The position numbers were made by a program, and so were the translations under genes. A stretch of 64,000 bases of DNA, taken from Epiperipatus broadwayi (lineage: Eukaryota > Onychophora > Udeonychophora > Euonychophora > Peripatidae). The stretch lies in contig JAQFVV010000152.1 of assembly GCA_028023455.1 (NCBI GenBank), positions 1,364,001 through 1,428,000 of the forward strand, given 5' to 3'. Under the pieces are notes generated by a model. It had not been told where the DNA came from. It saw only the letters and a list, made by a program, of their open reading frames with translations, and made no database searches. Of this stretch, positions 23,207 through 35,885 are shown piece by piece; the stretch's first letter is position 1; the number at the start of each line of letters is the position of its first letter.

Positions 23207-24155
23207 TAAAATTTTTTGGAGATATTAAAATTTACAAAAGATATATGGATGATGTTTTTGTTTGTGGAAATACTAATGCTATAAATTTGTTTGTAGAGGA
23301 ATTAAATAAGTTGAATGACTTGAAATGGACTATTGAAAAGGAACAGGACAAAAATATTAAATATTTAGATTTAATTATTACAAGAGATAACAGTATATTA
23401 AATTATAAATTAATAATTAAACCACTGCGAAAAAGGGGATATATAAATTGTAAATCAAAAGTACCAATGATGCATAAGATGGCAAGTTTTAGATTTTTTT
23501 TGTTTCAGAATAAAAAATTATGTTGTTACCAAAGTGATAAACTGAAAAATATTGAGATATTTGCCAAGAAATTGCTTGATGTTGGTTATAAAATGCAACA
23601 AATAAGCAATCTTTATGTTTATTTAAAAAAAGTTATAATGATTTAAAGGAAATGAAGATTAATAGTAAACAATGGATATCTATTCCATTTATTTCAAATC
23701 CACAAATGAAATATTCTAAAGATATATATAAGAATGTGTTTAATGTTTCATTCTACATTCCAAACAATATTAATAAATTAGTCAATAATTCTAAAGATGT
23801 CATACCTGTCAAGCAGAAAAGTAATGTCATATATCAAATTTTTTGTGATTGTATACTACCATATATAGGTGAATCTAGGTTCAGCATTGAGAAGAGATTG
23901 AGTGAGCATGAATTGTTATATAAGCGTGTAAAAAGTAAAAATAATGGTGATTTAATGACTCCTTCAGTTTTCTTTGATCATGAAAAAACATGTAAATATA
24001 AATTTAAATTTGATTTTGAAAATGTGAAAATTCTTCATGAAGAGAGAAACCAATAAAAGAAAAATTAAGGAGGCAATTTTTATAAATAGGAATAAAATGC
24101 ATTTAATAAATAGGCAAGCTGGTAACAATAAAATATGAGATTCATGGAATTTGAA
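23207..24155 (+). pseudogene. PLE RT/GIY-YIG polyprotein, plus arm of pair 2
   Basis: It begins inside the RT at FFGDIKIYKRYMDDVFVCG (motif C at about 23,210-23,265), continues through the thumb and linker (MASFRFFLFQNKKLCCYQSD) to a stop near 23,643, and resumes in another frame at 23,652 with the endonuclease: VIYQIFCD...YIGESRFSIEKRLSEHE near 23,825-23,915. The product breaks again at a stop near 24,054, where the minus arm still reads on. Motifs A and B are absent, so this arm is shorter at its 5' side than the facing arm. Confidence 0.85.
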
Positions 24156-24424
24156 TTGATGCCGTTTGCTTCCTCTTTGTTTTTGTTTTTTAATTTAATG
24201 GCAGTTGAGGTGGGTTTAAGAAATTAACCGAAAGTACTTCTGTTGATTTAAGGATTGTTTATAATAGTTTGTTACCATTAAATTAATTTTTTTTATTATA
24301 ATTACAATTTTGTTTAATTAACAGACATTTTATTTATATTATATGTATTTATATGTATATATTAAATTAGTTTCTTATCATTGCATCTGTAATTACTATA
24401 CGAATATTTATATAATATACAAAC

Positions 24425-26230
24425 ATGGATGGGCTGCTCACCAACACACATTAGCCAGCATAGTGAGTTTATTGGCTTTTACATCTTAGTTTAAGATCAA
24501 AAAACATCATAGTCTTTCTTCTCTGTGGCCTGATAGATCTTAACTAAAATATCAATTTGAGTTTTTTTGAAGATAAAAATAAATGTGGGTATAAATATTT
24601 TTTCTAATAGATATTTGTAATCATAACAAGGAAAATAAACCAAAGTATTTATTATCAAAAGGCTGTAAAGTCACAAGCCAAGGCAGTAGTTGGTGGCCAA
24701 TTATGGAAGATGCTAAGAATCTCCTGATTGCAAATCCATGATGCAATTTGATGACATTTTATTTAGATACTTACAACTGCAGATCACCTTTGAGAGAAGG
24801 AATATTGCAAGAATTGAACAAAAAACTTTCTACTATTAAATGAGATGTTATTCAACTTTGTGAAGTTAGAAGAAAAGGTAAAGAGACAATTAATTTAAAA
24901 AGTGGACATTAACTGTATATTACAAAAGTACAACTATTTGAAGAACAAATGGAGTAGGATTCATTATTAATAAGAAATGGAATTGTTGAGATTGATAGTG
25001 TATCAGACAGAAGGCACAATTAGTTATTCAACTTAATAGCAGATACAAAATGCAGATAATTCACGTTTATGCTGCAACAAGTTCGCATAATGATGAAAAA
25101 AGTAGAGGATTTCTATATAGATGTACCAAATGCTTTTGATCAGATCAAACAACAATTTAAAATTGTCATGGTAAAATTTAATACTAGAATTGGTAAACAA
25201 TTGAAAAATGAAAGTGCTATAAATAAATTTGGTTATGGTGATAAAAATGAGAGAAAGCATAGACTTGTGGAGTTTGCAGATAAATAAACTTTATAATATG
25301 AATTCTTTTTTTGAGTAAAATGTTAAACAGAAATAGTCATGGAAGTTATCTAAATGAAGGTACAACAGAATTGCATTCTGTTTTGGCTAATAGAAAATAT
25401 GTATAGTATATCATTTTTAAGTTCTTAATAAATTCAACACACAGAGTGATCATTGATTAGTGTAATATAAGACACAAAACTAAAGAGAAAAAATTATTAT
25501 GAAAAACATTATTCACAGTTGTTATTCCTAATCATTGGAAACATTCCAATGAATTTAAATGAGAAATTGCAGATCATTTCCAAATATAAACAGATTTTGA
25601 ACATGATTCAGATTTGAATGAAATCAATAGAAGATATCTGATATACTTTTAAAAACTCAACAAAGATAGATGGTACAAAAAAACAACAGTTGACAGTATA
25701 ATTTTTATGGAGGAAAGACAATTTATAAAGAAAAGAATGAATATGAAAATATATAAAATGAATGCATTAAGAAAAATTGATTATCTAGAATTTTGTAAAA
25801 TGATGTAAAATAATATAACAAAATATAATTGTGAACTAGCAAATGAAGCTATAAAAGAGAAAAATCTTAAGTGTAAAACAACATCCAGATATTAGTAAGA
25901 AACTTATTTTTGCAATTAGAAAAAATATGACATTATTACTAAAAAGAGAGATATCATGAAATGTGTAGAACAGTTCTATAAAGAATTATACAGTAATAAA
26001 GAACAAATAAAATTATATCCTACAACTACTATATATTATGAATTGCCCAGGAATTAAAATGAAGTGAGACATGCAATTAAATTTATGATGGAGAAAACTC
26101 TGAGTAATGATGGAATTATAATCGATATCTTAAAAAAAATCAGAAAAAAGTTTGGTATCATTATATATCAAATATCTAAATAATAAAAAAAGAATGTAGT
26201 ATTAATATCAACATTTAATAATAGAGATAT
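24425..26230 (+). pseudogene. RTE-like LINE copy 1: leader, endonuclease and RT start, decayed
   Basis: A leader shared with copies 3 and 4 (GGGCTGCTCACCAACACAC near 24,432) precedes an APE-type endonuclease: TYNCRSPLREGILQEL near 24,770, DVIQLCEVRRKGKETINLKSG near 24,845, VEIDSVSDR near 24,988, EDFYIDVPNAFDQIKQQFKIVM near 25,108 and NKFGYGDKNERKHRLVEFADK near 25,220. The RT linker and the region with KFMMEKTLSNDGI near 26,080 follow, and similarity fades near 26,230 before the RT palm. Products of this group are often labelled endonuclease-reverse transcriptase or craniofacial-development-protein-2-like in databases. Many stops and frameshifts are present. Confidence 0.75.
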
Positions 26231-26276
26231 TTTTATACTAAATGCTTTTATTGAACATAAACTAAAATAATAATAA

Positions 26277-26457
26277 TTGTTTCTTTAACCACAATTGGAG
26301 ATTTTAGATTTATTTTGAAATAAAAACATGGGAGATCTAAAAATGAATTAAGTCCATCCCTTGTTATAAAAAATTGGGATTAAACTTAATTAATTTTTGG
26401 ACCCCATGGTTTTATTTCAAGTTAAATTTAAAGATCCCAATTGTGGTTGAAGAAATT
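26277..26457. repeat. Fold-back hairpin of about 180 bp
   Basis: Left arm 26,277-26,360 (TTTCTTTAACCACAATTGG onward) pairs with right arm 26,370-26,457 (ending CCCAATTGTGGTTGAAGAAA) with several mismatches. It sits at the decayed 3' limit of RTE copy 1 and has no coding content; a MITE-like origin is likely. Confidence 0.6.
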
Positions 26458-26589
26458 TTTATTTTTTATTTTTAGGACATGGTTAATAAAAACATTTAAT
26501 ATTAAAAAAAATTAACTTTATTATTTTTAAATTTTTTAGTACTGGAACAGTAAATTAAAATGTAAAACTATAACTACATCATAATTAAA

Positions 26590-27300
26590 ATTGACTGGGC
26601 ACTTTTAGTTGATATATATAATATTTAAATACAGATATACTTTATATCCCTGGAGTTTGGGTGAAATTATAGGGGATTTGAACCTAGACTTTAAGCTCCC
26701 TTAAGCTATCTAATATATCTCATACCACTGTTATCCATGACTACATGCATGTGAAAAAGATAAATTATGTACAATATATGTACTTCTTGCTGAACAAGTA
26801 CTAATCCATTGATCCAGATCATCTCTCACATATGCATATATTCAGTGCTCAGTTTATATTAAAATAGTAAATCTTCAACTTTTAATAGATAGGCTTCAAT
26901 CTATTCCACCATCCAAATCTCCATTTTCCCATATCATTGAAAATCAGATGATGGAATGCCCAAATCCCTTGATGCTGCCAATATTATTGACATGCCTGCA
27001 TTGACCTTAAATCATTTTTATCCTTCATGTATAGTACCTTGTTCATTAAAATTTGAAGATTTGTTATCTTAGCATAAAACAAACACTGGTTATATATATA
27101 TATAATGGAGGGAGTTGAGGATTTGGACCAACTGATGAGTGCATATCATTTATCTTTTTCACATGTTTGTGGCCATATGTATTAATTATATGAAATATAT
27201 TAGATAGCTGAAGGGAGCTTGAATGTCTGGATTTAAATTCCCTGTAAATACATCTAAACTCCAGGGATAAAAAGTATACCTGTATTTAAATATTACAATG
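26590..27300. repeat. Dispersed fold-back repeat, family F, copy 2, with long inverted ends
   Basis: Inverted arms at about 26,615-26,770 and 27,150-27,290 pair over about 150 bp, from TTTAAATACAGATATAC and CCCTGGAGTTT at the outside to GTGAAAAAGATAAAT at the inside. The middle (26,800-27,130) contains the same core as family F copy 1 plus a second, inverted part of it around 27,040-27,100. No protein is encoded. Confidence 0.7.
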
Positions 27301-27725
27301 AACCTGTATTCTGCCCATCCCTCTTATGTGCATTTAAATGGACAAAATTCAATACATGAGTGGTCAGAATGACTTAAGGTTACCATAACCATGACAGTAA
27401 CATTGGCATCATCATGGGATTTGGCATTCCATCATTGGATTTTTTAATGGTATGGAAGGATGAAGAGTTGGATGGTGTAATGCATTGGAGCCTGTCCATT
27501 AAAGTTTGAGGATTTGCTACCTTAATATAAACTGAGCATTGATTATATATAAGTGTGGGAGATGATGAGACCAACTGATGACTACTGGTTCAGCATGAAA
27601 TATGTATATTGGAGATCATTTATCTTTTTCACATGTGTGGTTATGTGTATAAATTATATGAGATAGATGACTGTAGATTGAAAGTATGGGTCCAAATTTC
27701 ATATAATTATATATGCTATTAGATA
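27301..27725 (+). repeat. Family F tandem half copy
   Basis: Immediately after copy 2, the unit repeats in direct orientation with a period of about 445 bp: GACCAACTGATGA occurs near 27,127 and 27,572, and ATCATTTATCTTTTTCACATG near 27,157 and 27,615. It shows that family F can also be arranged in tandem. Confidence 0.65.
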
Positions 27726-27848
27726 TTTTTGCTATAAAATAAAATGTATACCTCTTACATATATATGTATATAAATGATTAAAAATATGAAACATTATTT
27801 TAAATGAAAAGTGCTTATCCAGAGAATCCACCAGCTTGTTGAAGAATT

Positions 27849-27849
27849 T

Positions 27850-27894
<45 letters not shown>
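27849..27894. repeat. (TA)n microsatellite
   Basis: About 22 uninterrupted TA units. Confidence 0.95.
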
Positions 27895-27897
<3 letters not shown>

Positions 27898-28164
27898 TTA
27901 TCTATATGTAGAGAAGCATAGATAAAGATACTATATATAAAGAAGAACTAGTGTGTTATTTATTAAAAGTAAAACTCTTTAGTGAAAATGACAATTGTTA
28001 CAATCTATAATTTAAGTAAAAGTAAATAATTTTTACTTGAATTATACATCATTTTAGTATGAAAAAAAAGTAAATTCCAAAAATTCTTTTTCGATAAGAA
28101 AACAAAGAGTTTGCTAGATTATTGTTGAATATGTTTGTAACTTTCCAAACTCATTTGCTTATAT

Positions 28165-28800
28165 AATCACATAGATTTGAACTCAATTTAGTACCCATAT
28201 TATTTAAAGTCTTTGGTTTTTTAATAACCATAGTCACAATCATCTTATGGACAAGGACTGTAATAAATCACTAAACATCAAATGATCACCATTTCCTAGA
28301 AATTAGTCTGAGGATACTAAATGGATTCTAGATAAGGATTTTATTCACAAATATGTTTGCACTCATTGATTATTATGACTTGCATTAAGTAATATTATTG
28401 TATAAAGAGTTTGTCACTGTTTTAATGGTTTGTGTAATCATAGGAAATGGTGATCATGGTATGTTTAGTGATTGAACACCATTCTTGCCCATGTGAGTAT
28501 GGTTATTAAAGAACCAAAGACACCAAAATGTATGGATATTAAATTGGGTGCAGATTTATATGGTGATACAAGCAAATGAGCTTGAATAGAAAACATGTGT
28601 TTTCATTTTGGAATCATAGCTTTATAGTTAATTTTAAAAAGGTAAATGGTGGCCATGGAGAGTCACATTAGATCCTAAGATCTAGGTTCAGTGCTCTCTG
28701 ATCCAAGGCTCCTCATAGGTGAAAGTTACAAGTTAGAAAGCAGTTTGAGGATATTGCATGAATAGACATTCAGATGGGAGTTTTATGCATATAATATATC
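28165..28800. repeat. Satellite-related dispersed copies, both orientations
   Basis: A forward fragment (28,165-28,300) is followed by inverted fragments (28,300-28,425 and 28,445-28,800) of the unit that forms the 51.85-55.5 kb array. Diagnostic pieces are GGTTTTTTAATAACCATAG (forward) and ATTAGATCCTAAGATCTAGG with CAGTGCTCTCTGATCC (inverted). Copies are more diverged than those in the array. Confidence 0.75.
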
Positions 28801-30190
28801 ACATCACATCACAGCCTGTTTCATGATATGCCCAAAATAAAATACTTAAATTAAACATGATTATTTAAGCTTTAGAAACATTTCAGATTAATATGATCAA
28901 GTATTATTTATTTATTTTTTTTGCAGACCATATTATTTTTAGAAGATTTTACCAGCAGCACATTTTAAAATCTTCAGTACTTTTACTATCCTTTTTTATT
29001 TTTGAGTTATACCAAATTGAAAACTGATTTTGCTAACAATTTTACTTAAACATTTATCATTTTTGCAATAAAATACTTTTTCTCTAAATTAATCAAAATT
29101 ATTGCAATTGTCCAGGCTTCCCGGCTGATGATATGACACATCAGAAAAAAAATTTTTTTTTCTGAGGTAATCATTCGGAAGCAGTCTTTTAACTAAAACA
29201 ATCAAAGTAGAAATCATTACAAAAGTAATTTTTTTATTTCTTCGGACATGTTGGGCCAAAGCTAAAGGATTTTAAATCGATTTTTAGTTAAGTAAAAAAA
29301 CAACATTTGAACAATTGGCAGAACTGTTGGGCTTAATGGTACCTGCTAACTTACATTCTCTATATGCTCATATGACCTCTGAACAATTAAACAGATGATT
29401 TTTCTCTCGTTTTACAAACGATATAAATCTAGATTAAATATGTTACAAATTAAATGCAATTTCTAATTATGTTTAAAATAATTTATATATTTGTTGTTAC
29501 AATATTTACTTCTGCTAAAATTTTATTTTTTACCAGTATTTGTTTTTAAAAAAACAATTTTATATTTTGTTAACTTTTACGGGTTTACAGTTTATTACTT
29601 GACATAGTATGAAATGATTTACGATTCTTTCGCTTATCTTTTTTTTTTTTAATTTCTATTTTTGGTCTCTGTTATATCTCTAGAGAGTCTATGTTAGAAA
29701 CTCTTTCACTCGTAAAATATATAATTTGATGGTTTGTAAAATTTATAAAACAGCACGCAACATTATTTTTATACAAAAAAAATATTGAAATAAAAAGATA
29801 ATGTTGAAAGAAATTGGCATTTTGGCAGATCGACAAACGGATAAAGCTGTCTGAGTCTGAATAAAACTAATAATAACAAAATTATATAAACCAAAAGCAA
29901 AAATAAAATTGCTAAAAAAAATTTTTTAAATCAATTGAAATTATCTTCTAATTAAAATATGTAAGACATAACATATATATAAATTACCATTGCATTTCTC
30001 TTTACATCTTTTCAAATGTCTAAATGTATCAGATGATTAGAAAAATGCATTATAATATTGATATATAGAAAAGGCTATAAAGATGATTTGAAATTTATAG
30101 GCAACAGTTCTTTATAACTTCTATACAAAATTTTAATTAAAATTATTACAACTTGACTAAAGAGAATTCTGGATTTTAACCAATCGAAAT
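28801..30190. other. AT-rich DNA, no feature recognised
   Basis: No coding similarity and no repeat shared with other parts of the window. A moderately GC-rich spot at 29,110-29,180 contains CCAGGCTTCCCGGC but matches nothing that I know. Confidence 0.5.
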
Positions 30191-30194
30191 AATA

Positions 30195-31440
30195 ACTTGG
30201 ATATGTAAATGGTTTATCACAGTGGCTAATATTCAAATATTGGAAAAAAGTATAAAAAGAATCCATGACTATGAGTTGCCATTATTCTTTGATTTCTATA
30301 CTATAAAAAGGCATTTCATTCTAAGCATCGTGATTAAAGCATTGCATCACCAAGATATAAATCCAGGCTATCTATTATCAAATTTTGAAGAATATAAAAA
30401 ATAAACATTGAGATGGATGAGTGACTCTATATTTTCTAAACTCTTTACAGTAGCTTACAAAAACTATTTGAAATACAGATATTCTTATACTTGGAAATTA
30501 ATTTTAAATATAGGGAATTTGAACTCAGAATTTCAAGCAATCTTCAACTATCCACACTATCTTATACCACTGATATACATGACCACATACATGCATAAAG
30601 ATAAATAATCACCAATATATGTGTATATATGTGTGTGGGGGGGGTGATAATTTGGACCAACTAATGAATGCTTCTTTAGCATGAAATACATCTACTGGTG
30701 ATTATTTTTCTTTTCTACATGTGTGTGGTCATATGTATCAGTAGCATGAGATAATGTGGATAGTTGAAGTTTTCTTGAAAGTCAGAGTTCAAATCCCCTA
30801 TATTTACAATAATTATTTTGTGGATTATAATTGGAAAATAAAGCAGCAAAAGTAAATGAAGATTGTTAAGTCATCTAGATTTTGAAAATGATGTAGTTGT
30901 TTTTGCAAATAATACTTAGCTTTAGGAAATGTTGCAATACTTATCAGATGAAAGTAAGATAGTATAAATTAATCGTAGAATTAAACTTGGATAGAGTACT
31001 TTTGTTATAAATAGTTTAAATATTAAAAGAAATATGTTTCTGTGTATGAGAAGAAAGATTTTTAATAACTATCTTTTACCAATTCTTATTCTATGAATCT
31101 TGAAGTTGTACACATTATAGAAGTACACTACAGAGTTCAAAAATGAAGTACATGGGTGAGATACTGATACCATTGAATGAATTAAGTCATTATAGTGGAG
31201 CCGGGCTTGACATATCATTAGAAGAGATGATAATAAATGTATATTGGAAATTTTGAATTGGATTCTAAGAGACTGGAGAAGACCTAAAAAGAGGCCACAT
31301 GTGAGATGAATGGATGAATTTAAAGATGTTAATTCAAAAGAGAGACTATAAATGAAAGAAAATAGATTAAAATTGAAAACTCTTTCAACCTGCAATGAAT
31401 CAATAACAATTGTCAATGTGGATAAAATAACCACTACAGA
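30195..31440 (+). pseudogene. RTE-like LINE copy 2: RT fragment split by an insertion
   Basis: The RT region before the break reads HDYELPLFFDFYTIKRHFI...IKALHHQDINPGY near 30,255-30,370, equivalent to NEYELPLCFGFVDYEKAFDS in copy 5 (motif A, Asp kept in DFY). Homology runs to about 30,470, is cut by a 350-bp fold-back element, resumes at FCGL near 30,817, and continues through the thumb (INRRIKLG near 30,965) to the HIIRRDDNK box near 31,215 and a 3' end near 31,440. Stops are frequent. This is an old copy carrying a younger insertion. Confidence 0.75.
30471..30820. mobile_element. Family F fold-back element inserted in RTE copy 2
   Basis: The insertion interrupts RT sequence and is flanked by similar 9-10-bp sequences, AACTATTTG at 30,462-30,470 and AATTATTTTG at 30,811-30,820, a likely degenerate target duplication. 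Its arms, 30,513-30,624 and 30,690-30,802, are inverted copies; between them lie (TG)n and a G-tract (30,637-30,644). The tRNA-like boxes (TGTATCAGTAGCATGA and GTTCAAATCCCC) lie in the right arm. This case gives the ends of a complete family F element. Confidence 0.75.
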
Positions 31441-34125
31441 GCAAAGTCACCTCTAATAGTCTAAGAGTAATAAAGAAAAAAGTCAGTATTCATAAGGGTT
31501 TCCAAGTGCCAGGTGGTGAGGGTTTAAGTAATTTTCTATATTTGTTTTATCCTCTAGCTAACAATAAATAAATATTAAATAATTAATCAATATTCAATCA
31601 TTGATAAATTGCTATGGGGTGGAAATTTGAATCTAGACTTCTCATAAAGAATTTCATTTGGACCAGATTCAAATTCCAGTTCAATGTACTATCTTTGCAC
31701 CCCAAGGCCGTTTTTTATCTTATATGTATTTTCAAATACATTTGTATTTATTTGTGCATTTCAAATGATGAAAAAATTGTGATGTAGCCCTAAAATTAAA
31801 ATTCTAAAATAAATTATATTAAGAAAGTCAAAGTCAATGGCAATCTACCATATACTAAAATAGCATATTGGCTTATTATTCTATATATTTAGAACAGAGA
31901 ACTTATCAGGCAGTCATTTATTTATGTGTAAAGATAGACAATCAATCGTCTCTATTTGTAAGTTAGGGAATTTTTACCTTTCTTAATAATCTATTGTTTT
32001 GATATAATATAATTATTAGAGTGTTGTTTGCTATCTATATTGCGTTATTTAAATCGAACCTTTTTTCCTACATTATATAAAATATATCTCTACGTATATT
32101 TATGAAGGTATTTGTAGTTTTATATTTTTTTATCAAGTTTTATTTTTAAACCTACTTTTTTTGTCAGCAACTAGGATTGCCCCATTCTTATGTATAACTG
32201 TCAGTAATGACGATATAATAAAAATGTATGTGAATATATTATTTACTACAATATATTTTATTAAAAAGTTCGTACCTAGTTTCTGTTAACAATATAATTC
32301 TGTTACTGCTATAATATAATTATTTGAGCTTACAATAAAATTTCTTGATAAAAAAAAAAGTTCGTATGTTAATAAAATATCTTATAAATAAACAAAATAA
32401 AAATTTTGTGATTAAAGTTTGTTTTTCTTCTTCACTTTCATTTGCATAAAATAAAAAAACTTCTCAGCATCCTTTCATGCAGGAATCCTGCTAGTTAATC
32501 AATGTTTTAATGGCTTTTTTTATTTCCCTTTTTATATCTTTTAGCTATAATAACTAGATAATTATTGCCAACCAATAGTTGCATAGTTATTAAATTGCTT
32601 AGAAAACTTTTTGCAATTTATCAAGCTCCACCCAAATTCAAATTGCAGAACAAGTAAATAACAACTAAAAAAAATAATGTTTTTTTTTTTTATCATTTTA
32701 CCTCCCCCCCCCCCATTGATGTTATTTACAAATATTAACATAAGTACAAAGAAAAATGTAGATTATACAGACAGCAGTTCATTATGCTTAACTAATCTAT
32801 AATTACTTCAGAATGAGTGTTTTATGTGGAATATTTATAACAGTAGAAGTTTAAGCTATGACAAAGCATGAGATATATAGTGCTAAGTTTGTTTGTGATA
32901 TTTCTGGATAAAAGTTGAACCATTTTTTATTATAAATTTTTTATTGTAAATATAATGAAGAAGTATGAAAGTCACATGGTCATTACAGAGTTGAAAGTAT
33001 TTTATATGACTTTTAATACATTGCTTGAGGTTAATTGTGCACTTGTGAAACATAATCAGGTATAGAGATAAAAAATTATGGGGAGCTTTGAAATGTGTGA
33101 TGCCTTACTTCTGGATAAATTGTTGCGCAAGACATAGGTGCATTCAATATTTAGCTTGAATTGGTTATTGAGAAATGTTTTGGTTGGAATTGTAAGTTAT
33201 ATAGATTAAAGAGAAAAAATTAACCATAATTGAGGAATATAAAGATTTCAAAACTCAGCTGGAGTCTTAGTGATGATAAAAAGTTTGATAGTATATTGCT
33301 CTAATAAATCAACATGCTCAAAAGCATTATCTATGAAAAAAGATTGCCTGATATATGGAAGAAAAACATGCAATGTATTGGCATATGGAATAGCATTAAT
33401 AATTAGATGAACTAGAATTGTAATATTCTTTTTGGTTCTAATATAAGTTACAAAATATTTAGGACATATCCAATTGAAGTCTTCTTTGCATAAGGAGAAG
33501 GATGTGATCCTTATTAATAAAAGATATGAATATGAGTTCCAGATGTATGCATTTATTACCAAAAATGAGTTTATAATACTAAACTATAATAGATAATATT
33601 AAGTAACCATATCAAATGGCTATAGTAGATAAATATCCCTTCAAGGATAGCATGCCCCACATAAAGTTATACAATATGTCAAAACATTTTCAGGCATATT
33701 ACTTTTATTTTGATTCAAGTGAGATGATTATATTGTATTTTAGATAGTTTTATTGGAATGCTAAAAAAGGATCAGTTACCAGTGAAAAATGGTAGTAATT
33801 TCTGGCCTGTAGACAGTTGTCACATAAATGATCTACAACTTGTGTTGTGAAATCAATTGATAGTTTGAATTGGTTTTAGAATGCATAATGATAATAATGT
33901 TCTGAAGGACTCTGAAAATTATCAAGACATTATCAATGAAAGACATAACTTAAATAAGAGTTCCAAGATGAGAAAGGAAATTCCCTTCAGTGCACTGTTC
34001 AATTTCCTTTAAGAGTTTTATATAAATTTTATATAACAACAATGCAAGTGATGAGTTCTATGGAATATTATAACTAGGTTTAGAAAATGTAAATAGAACA
34101 TATTAATTTTTTTAGTCACTGTAAA
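31441..34125. other. AT-rich DNA, no gene recognised
   Basis: Nothing repeats within the window and no family motif was seen. The 104-codon minus frame at 33,562-33,248 is open but has no motif that I recognise, and its flanks are full of stops. A C-tract lies at 32,705-32,714. Confidence 0.45.
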
Positions 34126-35264
34126 AAACAAATTGCTGATAACTGAAAGGAGACTCTTTGATTCATCTTGGAGGCCTTAAAAGAATGGAGCAGGACAAAT
34201 TTCAAATATTCAGTCTATATGTTGTTGTCATATAAGCTATTATGACTATGTTATTATTTATGTAGTATATGAACATGGATGAGCTATTCACAAAACATAT
34301 TAGCCACTACAGTAAGTTTTTTGGCTTTTTATCTCTGAGTTTAATATCAAGCAACACTATGGCCTTTCTTTTCAGTTGCCTGATAGCTTTTAACTAAAAT
34401 CAAATGACTTTTCTTGAAGGCAAACTGTATGTATATGTGAATGATTTTTATTCTAATAAATATTTACACTAGTGGCAGACAAATGAAATCATAGCCGTTA
34501 TTGATAGGAGGCTGTAAAGCCAGTAGTCAAGGTAGTGATTGGTGATGAAAGCTGAAGGTGCTAAGAATATTCCATTTGTGGACCAAGGATGCTATTTGAT
34601 TTAAATATTTTATTTAGATACTTACAACTGTAGATCACTTTCAAGTGAAGTATGAGTGCAAGAATTGGAAGAAAAACTGTCATATGTTAAATGGGACATT
34701 ATTGGATTTTGTAAAGTTGGAAGAAAAGGTGAAGAGACAATTGATTTAAAAAGTGTACATGTACAAAGATACAATAATTGAAAGTAGGATTCATTATAAA
34801 TAAAAAGTTGGAGAACAACATTGTGGAGATTGATATGTTATGAGACAGAGTGACAAGATTAGTTATTCAACTTAATAACAAATATCAAATACAAATAATT
34901 CAGGTTTATTTCCCAAGGAAGTTCTCATTGTTATGACAAAGCAGATGATTTTTATATAGATGTACAAAAAGCTTTTGATCAGATAAAACAATATTTCAAA
35001 ACTGTCATGAAGACTTTAATGCTGAAATTGGTAAACAATTGAAAGATGAAAGTTTTGTAGGTAAATTTAGTTATAATAATAGAAATGAGAGAGGTCATAG
35101 CATTGGGAAGTTTGCAGACTAAGAAGGTATATTATAAATTCATTGTTCAGAAAGGTGTTAAATAGAAATGGACATAAAAGCATCCAAATGAAAATACAGC
35201 AGAATTTGATTGTTTTGACTAACACAAATTATGTATAGTATGTCAAAATTGTAATGTTCTTAAT

Positions 35265-35582
35265 TTGATAAAAAATCAAGTCACATGACCTAATTTTAAT
35301 AAAGCTCCTATTTACAAATGTTATATATAGAGTAAGTTAAAAACAAACTCTTATGAAGCTTTAAAAATACCCTCAACCTCAGACCGCGGTTTCTGCCTCT
35401 AGCGTCATCAGTGAGGTGCTAGGGAATAAAAATACTAGAACTAGTCCAGCATTTTATCAATGCCTAACTATTATTTTTATTCCCTAGCACCTCACTGATG
35501 ACGCTAGAGGCAGAAACCGCGGTCTGAGGTTGAGGGTATTTTTGAAGCTTCATAAGAGTTTGTTTTTAACTTACTCTATATA
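35265..35582. mobile_element. Hairpin element, 318 bp, with 13-bp target duplication
   Basis: The RTE endonuclease sequence is interrupted between two copies of TAATGTTCTTAAT (35,252-35,264 and 35,583-35,595). The insert has a 56-bp single-copy left part and then a palindrome, 35,321-35,434 against 35,472-35,585, whose 114-bp arms differ at about one position (T versus C near 35,361), with a 37-bp loop. The right arm overlaps the target duplication by three bases. The arms are GC-richer than their surroundings (for example AGACCGCGGTTTCTGCCTCT). No coding capacity. The near identity of the arms means either recent insertion or ongoing gene conversion. Confidence 0.85.
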
Positions 35583-35885
35583 TAATGTTCTTAATAAACT
35601 CAACACAGGAAATGATCATTGATTAGTGAGATGTAAGATACATATATGTTAATGGAAAAATGAGAGAGTCAAAAAAATTAAGAAAATCACTATTTACAGT
35701 TAATATTTCTAGTCTTCAGAAACATTCTAATGAAATAAAATTAGAACTTGCAAATCGTTTTCAAATATTAACAGATTTTGAACATATCTCAGGTTTGAAT
35801 GAAATCAATAGGAAGATAACTGATATACTTTTAAAAACTGCAACAAAGATAGCTGGTAGACCAAAGCAGCAATTGACTAGAAACT

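Larger units (their letters stand above)
22006..24277. mobile_element. Second Penelope-like element pair, head-to-head inverted
   Basis: Two 5'-truncated copies of a PLE family different from the one at 13.4-16.4 kb meet head to head at 23,206/23,207. The minus arm (22,006-23,206) keeps slightly more RT than the plus arm (23,207-24,277). Outer ends match as inverted copies down to AGCAAACTATTATAAA at 22,006 and its complement at 24,277. The arms differ at scattered positions but keep long open frames, so this pair is younger than the first. Confidence 0.9.

Noticed and set aside
33248-33562. 104-codon minus-strand frame as a host gene or RT fragment
   Set aside because: No RT, endonuclease or other motif is visible and neighbouring sequence is full of stops in all frames.
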